This document shows, piece by piece, positions 17,537 through 24,910 of a DNA stretch of 29,341 bases; position 1 is the stretch's first letter; the number at the start of each line of letters is the position of its first letter. A model generated the notes under the pieces. It worked only from the letters and a program-made list of their open reading frames with translations, was not told the DNA's origin and made no database searches. Origin of the DNA: an uncultured Clostridium sp. (GTDB lineage Bacteria; Bacillota; Clostridia; Christensenellales; Borkfalkiaceae); the NCBI GenBank assembly GCA_900555925.1, contig USMU01000016.1, positions 1 to 29,341 of the forward strand, in the 5' to 3' direction. The translations under genes were made by a program, and so were the position numbers.

Positions 17537-18139
17537 TCAAATCTCCTTTACCCCGTCATCCGTATGGACGAAAGCCCGACAATGGTTCAGCCGAAACAAG
17601 GCGAAAAACGGATCGTCGGGAGAGGAAAAGCGTTTTTTCAATACGGGGCAGTTTTCCAACATCATTTTCTTTTCCGAAAGAGCGGTTCTTTCCTCTACCA
17701 TTGCGTCCAAACGAAGCCATTCGCGCGTTTCCGCTTTTAAGGCCGTGATTTGTATATAAGGCAGGTTTTTGAATTGCTTATAGACCTCTTTGGTGTTCCC
17801 GGTAGAAATATAGAGATGCCCCGAATATTCGGCCACGGCTCCGAACGGGCGACAGGCGGGACAGAAAAAACGAGGGAGGACAGAGAAGGATTTATTCGCG
17901 TTTTCGGAAGAAGTAGGGCGGCTGTATACGGAATCGATATTATCGGAAGAAGTGGAATGCCTGTGCGTGGGGTCGATCTTATCGGAAGAAATGGGGGAGT
18001 TACATGCGGAGAGGATATTATCGGAAGAAGTAGGGTGGCTACATGCGGGGCTGGTATTGTCGGAGGGACAGTCCGTTGAATTGACCGTCGAAACCCAAAA
18101 AACGCCGCAGGAATTCAAAAAATCGTAAACGAAGCTCAT
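17537..18139 (-). CDS. PPOX-family (pyridoxamine 5'-phosphate oxidase-like) flavoprotein with tandem-repeat insert
   Basis: Residues 1-19 (MSFVYDFLNSCGVFWVSTV) and 97-200 (RPFGAVAEYSGHLYISTGNTK, then KQFKNLPYIQITALKAE and WLRLDAMV) match the small FMN-binding split-barrel proteins annotated as pyridoxamine 5'-phosphate oxidase family. These are normally about 125-135 residues. Here residues 20-96, where a short DGxxPxxRPFG turn is expected, are a Ser/Asn/Pro/Cys-rich insert built from five 13-residue repeats (24-88). Removing the insert would leave about 123 residues, the expected family size. The true enzymatic role is unknown; many relatives are uncharacterised reductases. It lies one base downstream of the M18 aminopeptidase stop. 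The frame is intact, so the gene may still be expressed. Whether the folded core tolerates the insert is not known. Confidence 0.82.
   Translation of the reverse strand: MSFVYDFLNSCGVFWVSTVNSTDCPSDNTSPACSHPTSSDNILSACNSPISSDKIDPTHRHSTSSDNIDSVYSRPTSSENANKSFSVLPRFFCPACRPFGAVAEYSGHLYISTGNTKEVYKQFKNLPYIQITALKAETREWLRLDAMVEERTALSEKKMMLENCPVLKKRFSSPDDPFFALFRLNHCRAFVHTDDGVKEI
17876..18070 (-). repeat. 39-bp minisatellite, five units, inside the PPOX gene
   Basis: Five tandem units of 39 bp encode 13-residue repeats at residues 24-36, 37-49, 50-62, 63-75 and 76-88, with a TSSDN-like core. On the plus strand each boundary shows CGGAAGAA (at 17905, 17944, 17983 and 18022) and a diverged CGGAGGGA at 18061. 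The unit is a multiple of three, so gain or loss keeps the frame. Confidence 0.9.
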
Positions 18140-18140
18140 T

Positions 18141-19418
18141 TTACTTCACTTCTATGCCGTTGTCGGTAAAGAGAATATCGGACGAATAATAAGCCGTCAG
18201 TCCGTTGACGAGTTCGTTATAGTCCGACTTTGCAAAGCATTCCGACGCCGAGTGCATGGCGAGCTGTGCGAGTCCCAAATCGGCGGAGAGGATTCCCGCG
18301 TGGCCGAGGGATATGGCGCCGAGCGTTCCGCCGCTCCTCATGTCGGAACGATTGAAAAAGGTCTGGTATCTGACTCCCGCCTTATCGAATACCGTCTTGA
18401 TGACGGCGGAAGAGAGCGCGTCCGTGGTATACGCCTTATTCGCGTGATTCTTGATGACGACTCCGCCGCCCATTGCTGTTCGATTCGTAGGATCGCACTT
18501 TTCGGGATGATTGGGGTGCATGGCGTGCGCGTTATCGAGAGAAATGAGAAAAGACGCGGCCAAGGCTTTATAATATTCGTTGTCGTCGAATTTTAACGCA
18601 TAGGCGATTCTGCGGAGTACGTTTTCGAGAAAATCCCCGCCCGCACCCTGCAAAGTCTGGCTGCCGACCTCCTCGTTGTCGAGACAGGCGGCGACGCATA
18701 CGCCGCCGCTCTCTGCGTGAGAGGCGAGCGCTTCCAACGACGTCCATACGCTGCTGAGATTGTCGATTCGGGGGGAGGAAATAAATTCGTTGTTTAATCC
18801 GAACAGGCACGGACCTTCCGAATTGACGACGTATAAATCATACGATACGATTTCTCTTTCCGAAAGCGGGGCGAGAAAATCGGGCATTTCTCCGTTCTCC
18901 GAAAGCGCGAACAGCGGCTGCAAATCCGTTTGCGGATTGACGGAAAAGCCTTCGTTGACTCCGCGGTTCATGTGAACGGCGAGGGAAGGGATCGTTACGG
19001 TATATTCACTGACGACGTTCTCGCTCTTCAAGGTATCCCCGTCTTTGACGACGACTCTGCCCGCGATTTTCAAGGGGCGGTCAAAAAAACTATACCAAAT
19101 TCCGCCGCCGTAAGTTTCGGCATTGAGCTTCGCATAGGGCCCCGTCGCCGTCGCCGCGTTTTCTTTGAGCTTCAATGCGGGAGAATCCGTGTGGGAGGCG
19201 ACGATTTTGAAGGAAAAATTGTCGAGCGCGCCCACCGTGAACGCTATGATGCTGCTTCCGTTCCTTTCGACAAAGTAACGGCCGTTTTCTTCGAGCTCCC
19301 AATCGTCCGTTTCGCTCAACGTGCGAAACCCGTTTTCAATTAAAAACGTGCGCGCGTTTTCCGCCGCCTGATAGGCTGTATAAGAGTTTTCCAGAAATTC
19401 CAGAAATTGATTGATCAT
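18141..19418 (-). CDS. M18-family aminopeptidase (second copy)
   Basis: A 425-residue zinc aminopeptidase, first gene of the minus-strand operon. The ATG at 19418 (protein MINQFLEFLENSYTAYQAAE) is chosen because AGAGGAAGC precedes it and this is the usual N-terminus of the family. A longer open frame to 19604 runs back through the promoter and is rejected. M18 segments are VASHTDSPALKLKEN near residue 80, ACLDNEEVGSQT near 250, SLDNAHAMHPNHPEKC near 305 and LAMHSASECF near 395. The NHPEK and FNRSDMRSGGTLG segments place it with the DAP/ApeB-like type. The stop is one base before the PPOX start, so translation is probably coupled. Confidence 0.95.
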   Translation of the reverse strand: MINQFLEFLENSYTAYQAAENARTFLIENGFRTLSETDDWELEENGRYFVERNGSSIIAFTVGALDNFSFKIVASHTDSPALKLKENAATATGPYAKLNAETYGGGIWYSFFDRPLKIAGRVVVKDGDTLKSENVVSEYTVTIPSLAVHMNRGVNEGFSVNPQTDLQPLFALSENGEMPDFLAPLSEREIVSYDLYVVNSEGPCLFGLNNEFISSPRIDNLSSVWTSLEALASHAESGGVCVAACLDNEEVGSQTLQGAGGDFLENVLRRIAYALKFDDNEYYKALAASFLISLDNAHAMHPNHPEKCDPTNRTAMGGGVVIKNHANKAYTTDALSSAVIKTVFDKAGVRYQTFFNRSDMRSGGTLGAISLGHAGILSADLGLAQLAMHSASECFAKSDYNELVNGLTAYYSSDILFTDNGIEVK

Positions 19419-19463
19419 TGATGCTTCCTCTTTCGTTTTCCTTCTTCGGAAAAGTTTTCTTCT

Positions 19464-19493
19464 ATTGTAGCACAATAAGAGAATGTTTGACAA
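19464..19493 (-). promoter_or_regulatory. Minus-strand promoter of the aminopeptidase-PPOX-cdd operon
   Basis: Read leftward, TTGTCA (complement of 19488-19493) and TACAAT (complement of 19464-19469) are 18 bases apart, and TGC precedes the -10 as an extended element. The -10 overlaps a small inverted repeat ATTGT-AGC-ACAAT (19464-19476). Confidence 0.7.
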
Positions 19494-19580
19494 CTCTTTT
19501 GCGGAAAAAGACCTCAAAAAACGGTAAAATACAACATTTTCTTTGTTTTCACATATTTTGTATTTGTTTTTCACAAAAAT

Positions 19581-19592
19581 ATAGTATACTAT
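19581..19592. promoter_or_regulatory. Perfect 12-bp palindrome in the divergent region
   Basis: ATAGTATACTAT reads the same on both strands. It lies between the minus-strand operon promoter and the marR promoter and could be a binding site for a dimeric regulator such as the adjacent MarR. A/T-rich palindromes also occur by chance, so this is tentative. Confidence 0.35.
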
Positions 19593-19675
19593 CTTTAATT
19601 TCATCCGTTTTGAAAGCCCAAAAAATTGGAAAAATGAAAATGTGGTGAAAAGTGTTAAACAATGACCTTAAACCC

Positions 19676-19707
19676 TTGACAAAGTGAAGAATCGGCGTAT
19701 AATTATA
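19676..19707 (+). promoter_or_regulatory. Promoter of marR with overlapping palindrome
   Basis: TTGACA (19676-19681) and TATAAT (19698-19703) are 16 bases apart. The -10 is part of the palindrome TATAATTATA (19698-19707), a plausible site for self-repression by the MarR protein. The leader is about 70 bases, with CGGAGAGG before the ATG. Confidence 0.72.
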
Positions 19708-19777
19708 ATCGACCGTGACGAGCGGTTCCTCATGAATTATTACGCTATCGAAAAAACAAACGGAGAGGTAAAAAACC

Positions 19778-20257
19778 ATGGAAAAAAACGAAAAGAAAAT
19801 CGTAGGCGATGCGGAGAAGGCGAGAAATGAAGAATATCTCGGCAAAATCTTCACAATGCTCAAAAAGATGGAAGGAGTGGCGTTGACCAAGGTAAAATCG
19901 CATTTCAATAATTCTGAAATGCGCCTGCTCGGCGAAGTCATCCTCGCAGGCTACGACGGAAAACGTATCATTTCCACTCAGCTTGCGGCGCGTCTCGGCG
20001 TAACTCGTTCCGCCGTCTCTCAGATGGTCAACAAATTAGAGGCCCGCGGCATCGTCCGCCGCGTCCCCGACGAAGTGGACAGGAAAATCGCTTATATCGA
20101 GCTTTCCGATACCGCTCTTACCTATTACAACGAGGAAAAGGGCGTGTGCTGCAATCTCGTCGGCGAGGTCATCGACAGAATCGGCGTCGAAAAGGTCGAT
20201 AAGCTCTTAGAGCTCAGCGATTTATTTATCGAAACCGTAGTGGATTTGAGAAAATAA
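19778..20257 (+). CDS. MarR-family transcriptional regulator
   Basis: A 159-residue predicted dimeric winged-helix repressor. The DNA-binding part, about residues 45-110, contains SEMRLLGEVILAGYDG, STQLAARLGVTRSAVSQMVNKLEARGIVRRV and the wing VPDEVDRKIAYIELSD. The flanking helices rich in Lys/Glu and Leu form the dimer region. An N-terminal charged extension of about 20 residues precedes the usual start of the domain. The gene directly precedes a MacB-type exporter gene with about 80 bases between them, so it probably controls that transporter and itself. The inducer is unknown. A cysteine pair at residues 127-128 (VCCNL) could be redox-sensitive, but this is only a possibility. Confidence 0.93.
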   Translation: MEKNEKKIVGDAEKARNEEYLGKIFTMLKKMEGVALTKVKSHFNNSEMRLLGEVILAGYDGKRIISTQLAARLGVTRSAVSQMVNKLEARGIVRRVPDEVDRKIAYIELSDTALTYYNEEKGVCCNLVGEVIDRIGVEKVDKLLELSDLFIETVVDLRK

Positions 20258-20274
20258 AAAATGAAAAATATATT

Positions 20275-20319
20275 GGTCGGGAAAGCGGAGTACCTTCCGC
20301 TTTTCTTTTATCCCCGACC
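20275..20319 (+). terminator. Nested hairpin between marR and the exporter gene
   Basis: An inner stem AAAGCGGA/TCCGCTTT (20282-20289 with 20296-20303) is followed by TCTTTTA. An outer stem GGTCGGG (20275-20281) with CCCGACC (20313-20319) encloses it. The inner hairpin plus T-rich stretch is terminator-like. The outer 3' arm can instead pair downstream (see the leader feature), so partial termination or attenuation is possible. Confidence 0.65.
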
Positions 20320-20328
20320 GTTCGGGAG
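20313..20328 (+). promoter_or_regulatory. Ribosome-site-sequestering hairpin before the exporter gene
   Basis: CCCGA (20313-20317) can pair with TCGGG (20322-20326). That hides GGGAG (20324-20328), the ribosome site for the ATG at 20338. The same CCCGA belongs to the outer 3' arm of the preceding nested hairpin, so the two folds exclude each other. Confidence 0.5.
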
Positions 20329-20337
20329 TTGTGTTTT

Positions 20338-22929
20338 ATGTTAAAACTCAAAGACATCAAAAAGGATTATGTGACTGCGGGCAGCGTCGTTCATGCTCTG
20401 AAAGGCGTGTCGCTCGAATTCCGCGCCAATGAATTCGTCTCCATTCTGGGCGCTTCCGGCTGCGGAAAAACGACTCTTCTCAACATCATCGGCGGGCTCG
20501 ACCACTACACTTCCGGAGACCTCATCATTCGCGGCGTCTCCACCAAGGATTATACCGACCGCGATTGGGACGTATACAGAAATCACCGCATTGGGTTTGT
20601 GTTTCAATCCTATAACCTCATTCCTCATCAGACCGTCCTTGAAAATGTCGAGCTCGCTCTGACGATCGCGGGCTGTTCCAAAGCCGAACGCAAAAAACGC
20701 GCGGCCGACGCTTTGAAGCGAGTAGGGCTCGGCGATCACCTTAATAAACGTCCCAATCAGCTTTCCGGGGGACAGATGCAGAGAGTCGCCATAGCGCGTG
20801 CACTCGTCAATAATCCCGAAATCTTGCTCGCTGACGAACCGACGGGCGCTCTCGACAGTACCACCAGTGTCCAAATTATGGACCTTATCCGCGAAATTGC
20901 CGGTGAAAGGTTGGTCATTATGGTCACCCACAATCCCGAACTCGCGGAAAAATACTCGACCCGTATCGTCCGCCTTCAAGACGGTCTGGTCGTCTCGGAC
21001 TCCAATCCCTACGACAGTGCGGCGGAACGAAAGGTACTCGAAGCAAAGTTGAAGGAAAAGGGCATTACGCCCGAACAGGTGAAGCTCTGGAAACAGAAAA
21101 AACTGGAAAGGGAGGGCGCGGAATCGGAAAGGGCCGCGATGAGCTTAAAGACGTCGCTCGGTCTGAGCGCACGCAATCTGAATGCCAAGCGCGGCCGCAC
21201 CGTCATCACTTCCATCGCGGGCAGCATCGGCATCATTGGCGTATCGCTCGTACTGGCTCTGTCGGGCGGATTTAACAACTACATAGCCGATACGGAAAAA
21301 GATATGCTGTCCGCTTATCCCATTCAAATCAACGAAATGGCGTTCGACTATACGTCTATTATGAATTCGATGGCCGCCGGAAATAAAAAAGTGGATATTT
21401 CCCAGCTCGACGATAAAATTTACGTCAATTCCTTCCTGACGAAGCTCGCCAACGGCGCGATGAATACAAATACCATTACGCAGGACTATATCGACTATCT
21501 GAACGGTCTCGATCCTTCCAATTATTACGCGCTGCAATATACCTACGGTGGGGATATTTCCAACAACATTTACAGCGAATTTCAATTTGAAACGGAGGAC
21601 GGAACACCGTTCGACCTGGACATGTCTTTGAATACCATTCTCGACCTCTATAAGACGAAGTTGATGTCCGACGAAGCCGCTTCCGAATACGCCAGCCTCG
21701 CCTCTATGTTCTCCACCGTCCAAAGCGTCACTTACGAACTCCCCGAATGTAAAGATTATATTCTTTCACAATATGACATCATGGCAGGGGAGTATCCGAC
21801 GAGTTCGGACGAGTTGGTGCTCGTGCTCAATAACGACGGCGGTATGACGGATATCGTTCTAGCTCAGCTCGGACTCATTACTACTGACGAATTTCTCGCT
21901 CTTTTCCAGACGGGGAACGACGATTCTCCCATGATGATCGATTTCGAACGATTGATGAGTCATACTTACTCCTATTACGAAAATGACGAAATTTATAGCT
22001 TTAATCCCCAGCTGAACGGAGGAGAGGGCGGTTGGCTGTATACCGGATTTTCGGGTGAGAGCTTCCCCGGAGGCTTGCAGGATAAGGACGCCAAGACATT
22101 GAAAATCGGGTGTATTCTGCGGGCAAAGGAGGGGACAACTTACGGTTCGCTGGACAGCGGTTTGGCTTATACGAAGGCCTTTTCGGACGAATACCGCGAA
22201 TCGAGCCTCAAATCCAAAATCGTGACGGAGGAGAAGAATTCCAAAGTGATAAACGTCTATTATTATGACCTTTATGAATTGGCCTCCAATCCGGAAAATC
22301 AATCTAAGGCGCTTCGGAGCAAGGAAACCACCGTGCGCGAACTCGGCGGCGGCGAGCTTCCCAATCAGGTAAAGATTTATGTCAAGGACTTTGAACACAA
22401 GGATGTCGTGACCGACTACTTGGATTATTGGAACGAAGTCATTCAAAAAGATAATGAGGCCTTGCAAATTCAGTATACCGACACCGTGGCGATTATGATG
22501 ACGTTGATTCGTTCGATGTTGGACGCGGTGACTTACGTACTCGTTGCGTTTACGGCGATTTCGCTGATAGTATCTTCCGTCATGATCGGCGTAATCACTT
22601 ACGTTTCCGTCGTCGAACGAACAAAGGAAATCGGCGTCCTCAGATCGCTGGGTGCGCGAAAAAAGGATATTCGTCATCTCTTCAATGCGGAAACTTTCCT
22701 TATCGGCTTGTTTGCCGGCGCTATCGGCGTGGGCGTGACCTATCTGCTCTCTATCCCCATTAATCTCCTGTTAGGGCATCTTACTGGAATTTCGACCTTG
22801 GCAGCATTGCCCGTATGGCAAGGACTCGTCATGATCGGCGTCAGTATCGTCCTCACTTTGATTAGTGGGCTCGTTCCCGCTCAGTCGGCGGCAAAGAAAG
22901 ACCCCGTCATCGCTTTGAGAACGGAGTAA
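20338..22929 (+). CDS. MacB-type ABC exporter, fused ATPase and FtsX permease
   Basis: An 863-residue half-transporter working as a dimer. The N-terminal ATPase (about 1-225) has Walker A GASGCGKTT, Q-loop VFQSYNLIPHQTVLENVEL, signature LSGGQMQRVAIARAL, Walker B ILLADEPTGALD and the switch VTHN, all of the LolD/MacB subgroup. A basic linker and the first membrane helix (about 280-305, TVITSIAGSIGIIGVSLVLAL) follow. A large polar external domain runs from about 310 to 720. The FtsX end has three helices (about 723-755, 777-805, 825-850) containing the VSVVERTKEIGVLRSLGARKKDI motif. The start at 20338 uses GGGAG; the TTG at 20329 is less likely. Such proteins export peptides or lipids or act in bacitracin-like resistance. 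The upstream MarR gene suggests inducible control. The substrate is unknown. Confidence 0.93.
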   Translation: MLKLKDIKKDYVTAGSVVHALKGVSLEFRANEFVSILGASGCGKTTLLNIIGGLDHYTSGDLIIRGVSTKDYTDRDWDVYRNHRIGFVFQSYNLIPHQTVLENVELALTIAGCSKAERKKRAADALKRVGLGDHLNKRPNQLSGGQMQRVAIARALVNNPEILLADEPTGALDSTTSVQIMDLIREIAGERLVIMVTHNPELAEKYSTRIVRLQDGLVVSDSNPYDSAAERKVLEAKLKEKGITPEQVKLWKQKKLEREGAESERAAMSLKTSLGLSARNLNAKRGRTVITSIAGSIGIIGVSLVLALSGGFNNYIADTEKDMLSAYPIQINEMAFDYTSIMNSMAAGNKKVDISQLDDKIYVNSFLTKLANGAMNTNTITQDYIDYLNGLDPSNYYALQYTYGGDISNNIYSEFQFETEDGTPFDLDMSLNTILDLYKTKLMSDEAASEYASLASMFSTVQSVTYELPECKDYILSQYDIMAGEYPTSSDELVLVLNNDGGMTDIVLAQLGLITTDEFLALFQTGNDDSPMMIDFERLMSHTYSYYENDEIYSFNPQLNGGEGGWLYTGFSGESFPGGLQDKDAKTLKIGCILRAKEGTTYGSLDSGLAYTKAFSDEYRESSLKSKIVTEEKNSKVINVYYYDLYELASNPENQSKALRSKETTVRELGGGELPNQVKIYVKDFEHKDVVTDYLDYWNEVIQKDNEALQIQYTDTVAIMMTLIRSMLDAVTYVLVAFTAISLIVSSVMIGVITYVSVVERTKEIGVLRSLGARKKDIRHLFNAETFLIGLFAGAIGVGVTYLLSIPINLLLGHLTGISTLAALPVWQGLVMIGVSIVLTLISGLVPAQSAAKKDPVIALRTE

Positions 22930-22960
22930 GGAAAGATTGCAAAGAATAAAGCGATTTATG

Positions 22961-22996
22961 AGGCGGCCCCTTTCCCTCGGCGGAGAGGGGCCGCCT
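22961..22996 (+). terminator. Terminator after the exporter gene
   Basis: AGGCGGCCCCT (22961-22971) and AGGGGCCGCCT (22986-22996) form a perfect 11-bp GC-rich stem with a 14-base loop, followed by TGCATTTTA. It is a strong hairpin with a modest T-stretch. Confidence 0.88.
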
Positions 22997-23081
22997 TGCA
23001 TTTTATCGGTTAATTATGTAATGAAAATATATTACAAATTTTTGTGGAAAAGTATTAAAGGGGGGCAAGGTCTTTTTGGAT

Positions 23082-23110
23082 TTGACTTTTTTTCGGACTT
23101 TTGATACAAT
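23082..23110 (+). promoter_or_regulatory. Promoter of the phosphodiesterase gene
   Basis: TTGACT (23082-23087) and TACAAT (23105-23110) are 17 bases apart, and TGA before the -10 gives an extended element. The leader of about 105 bases contains a 7-bp hairpin TTCCGAC/GTCGGAA (23162-23168 with 23183-23189). Confidence 0.78.
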
Positions 23111-23221
23111 AGAATCGAGATAAAACGGGCACGGCACAAAAAGGGAAAACATCTCAATCAATTCCGACGGGAGAGGGCTTCTGTCGGAACAAGAAGTAAA
23201 AGGGCAAGGGTTATAAGGATT

Positions 23222-24055
23222 ATGAAGAAAATCAGGGAAAGTTTCGTTTGCAATACTCCGATTGCGCATCGGGGACTCCATGAAGGAGTGCCCGAAAATT
23301 CTCGTGCAGCGTTTACGCGGGCGATTGAAGAGAAATACGCCATAGAGGCGGACGTCCGCCGTACCAAAGACGGAACGTTGGTCATTATCCATGACGACAA
23401 TTTGAAACGATTGACGGGAGAGCCGGGAAAGGTCAGCGAGACTTCCTGGCGCGATTTGTCCGCCATGCGTTTGAAGGGCACGCAGGAGCGGATACTCACG
23501 CTCGAAGAATGTCTCGAACATATCGACGGCAAAACGCCCCTTCTTTTGGAGGTCAAGGATCTCTATACGGTCAAAAATTTCCCCGAAGAGGTCGTCCGTA
23601 CGATGAAACAGTACCGCGGAGAGTATGCTTTACAGTCCTTTAATCCCTTCTATGTCTATAAATTTAAGCAGATGGCGCCGGAGGTACTGCGCGGACAGTT
23701 GGCTATGAGTATTTTTTCTCCCGACGTACTCATTTCCTGTCGGGATACATTGGAGGAGTTTGACGTATCGCCCGAAATTTTTGCCCGCGAAGGTGGTCTT
23801 TCCCGTCGGCAGATCAAAGATGCCGTCGCTATGGCTGCGGAACAATCCGGATTTACCGATACTCATAAGCATTGGAAGTTCGACGCTTGGGCGATCAAGA
23901 CCATGATTATGAATTTCATCACGAAACCCGATTTCGTCAGTTATTGTTGTTACAATCTTCCTTATCATCGGGCGAAGAAAAAGGAAAATCGCGCGGTGCT
24001 GACTTGGACGATTCGTACACAGGCGGGCCGAACGGCTCCGTCCGTGGGTCGATAA
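23222..24055 (+). CDS. Glycerophosphodiester phosphodiesterase, C-terminus frameshifted
   Basis: A GDPD-family metal-dependent enzyme that releases an alcohol from glycerophosphodiesters, giving glycerol-3-phosphate, and serves phospholipid or teichoic acid turnover. The 277-residue frame has the N-terminal IAHRGLHEGVPENSRAAF, IEADVRRTKDGTLVIIHDDNLKRLTG, LLLEVKD and LQSFNPFYVY, all typical of the TIM-barrel family. From WTIRTQA the frame ends GRTAPSVGR and stops at 24055. In the next frame the family-like ending resumes with AERLRPWVDNVIFENFRPG, to a TGA at 24096-24098. A single extra G in the GGG at 24025-24027 would explain this; removing it yields a 291-residue protein. The core is intact, so activity may remain. 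A sequencing or assembly error is also possible. Confidence 0.9.
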   Translation: MKKIRESFVCNTPIAHRGLHEGVPENSRAAFTRAIEEKYAIEADVRRTKDGTLVIIHDDNLKRLTGEPGKVSETSWRDLSAMRLKGTQERILTLEECLEHIDGKTPLLLEVKDLYTVKNFPEEVVRTMKQYRGEYALQSFNPFYVYKFKQMAPEVLRGQLAMSIFSPDVLISCRDTLEEFDVSPEIFAREGGLSRRQIKDAVAMAAEQSGFTDTHKHWKFDAWAIKTMIMNFITKPDFVSYCCYNLPYHRAKKKENRAVLTWTIRTQAGRTAPSVGR

Positions 24056-24098
24056 CGTCATTTTCGAGAATTTTCGTCCGGGAAAGACGACTAACTGA
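24028..24098 (+). pseudogene. Out-of-frame continuation of the phosphodiesterase C-terminus
   Basis: Read from codon GAA at 24030, this frame gives ERLRPWVDNVIFENFRPG and a short end, closing at TGA 24096-24098. WVDNVIFENFRP resembles the last strand and helix of the phosphodiesterase barrel. It lacks its own start and is best seen as the displaced end of the gene before it. Correcting the frame leaves 21 bases before the acetyltransferase start. Confidence 0.8.
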
Positions 24099-24119
24099 TA
24101 TTCGGAACGCGAAACAGAG

Positions 24120-24560
24120 ATGGATATAAGGGAATTGAGCATCGACAATATCGAAAACATCAAGAAATTGATGTTGGATATTTTTTCCGGAGAACCTTGG
24201 AACGATGTCTGGACGGATAAACAGCTGCATGCCTATGTTTCCGAATTGACGGGAAATAAAAATTCTTTGTCTTTCGGCGTTTATCTGGACGGGAATTTGA
24301 TCGGAATGGCTCTGGGAAGAATAAAGAGTTGGTACGAGGGGACAGAGTATTGGATAGAGGAATTCGGTATTCTTCCTGACAGGCAACAAAGCGGCATCGG
24401 TTCTGCTTTTATTGAGGAGCTGGAAAAAATATTGACGGAAAAAGGGATCAAGTACGTCGTTCTCCTTACGGAGAAAAATGTTCCCGCCTATCGTTTTTAT
24501 AAAAAGAACGGTTTTCGGGAAAAAGAAGAAAATGTTTTCTTTGTAAAAGCGCTTCGTTGA
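24120..24560 (+). CDS. GNAT-family N-acetyltransferase
   Basis: A 146-residue acetyl-CoA-dependent acetyltransferase. The binding motif A is EEFGILPDRQQSGIGSAFIEEL (about residues 81-103), where the (Q/R)xxGxG loop DRQQSGIG holds the acetyl-CoA pyrophosphate. Motif B is VPAYRFYKKNGFREKEENVFF near 124-143. The WNDVWTDKQLHAYV stretch near the start resembles the aminoglycoside 6'-N-acetyltransferase-like subgroup, but substrate assignment is not safe. It follows the phosphodiesterase with 21 bases between it and the corrected stop of that gene, has only a weak ribosome site, and is closed by a strong terminator, so it is likely co-transcribed. Confidence 0.88.
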   Translation: MDIRELSIDNIENIKKLMLDIFSGEPWNDVWTDKQLHAYVSELTGNKNSLSFGVYLDGNLIGMALGRIKSWYEGTEYWIEEFGILPDRQQSGIGSAFIEELEKILTEKGIKYVVLLTEKNVPAYRFYKKNGFREKEENVFFVKALR

Positions 24561-24595
24561 GTGCGCGCTTTACGGTTCCCGATCAAAATTTGACA

Positions 24596-24630
24596 GAGCC
24601 CGACGCTTCGGAATACGGAGCGTCGGGCTC
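24596..24630 (+). terminator. Terminator after the acetyltransferase gene
   Basis: GAGCCCGACGCT (24596-24607) and AGCGTCGGGCTC (24619-24630) form a perfect 12-bp stem with an 11-base loop, followed by GCTGTTTATTTG. It is a strong intrinsic terminator. Confidence 0.92.
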
Positions 24631-24910
24631 GCTGTTTATTTGATTGAAGCTCGGATTTGGAACCTGTGACTTGACTCATGTTTGAAAAATTCGGGGCTTC
24701 TTTCTTTTTTTTACAGTTTTGTTACAAGATATCCGCAATTTTTTTACAAGACTCATGTATAATAAAAAAGTCTGAAAATGAGAAATTTTTTCTATAAGGG
24801 TAGACAAATTTTGAAAAATGTGGTAAAATACGGAAAAGAGTTCCCGAGAAAGTAAATTCCGAATATAAAAAGTCGGGCAAACGGGCATACTTGTACGTAG
24901 GAGAACAATT
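24631..24910 (+). promoter_or_regulatory. pfkA upstream region
   Basis: The main promoter is probably TAGACA (24801-24806) with TAAAAT (24824-24829), 17 bases apart and with TGG before the -10. A second TATAAT at 24758-24763 has no good -35. A 9-bp direct repeat GACTCATGT occurs at 24673-24681 and 24750-24758, 77 bases apart, and may bind a regulator. CCCGA (24843-24847) and TCGGG (24873-24877) could form a weak leader stem. No other gene is seen here. Confidence 0.6.

Noticed and set aside
17876..18070. CRISPR-like array
   Set aside because: Units are contiguous 39-bp copies without unique spacers, are in frame with a gene, and no cas gene is nearby. It is a minisatellite.
19419..19604. Extension of the minus-strand aminopeptidase to 19604
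   Set aside because: It covers the -10 and -35 boxes. The extra 62 residues are unlike the family, and the ATG at 19418 has a good ribosome site.
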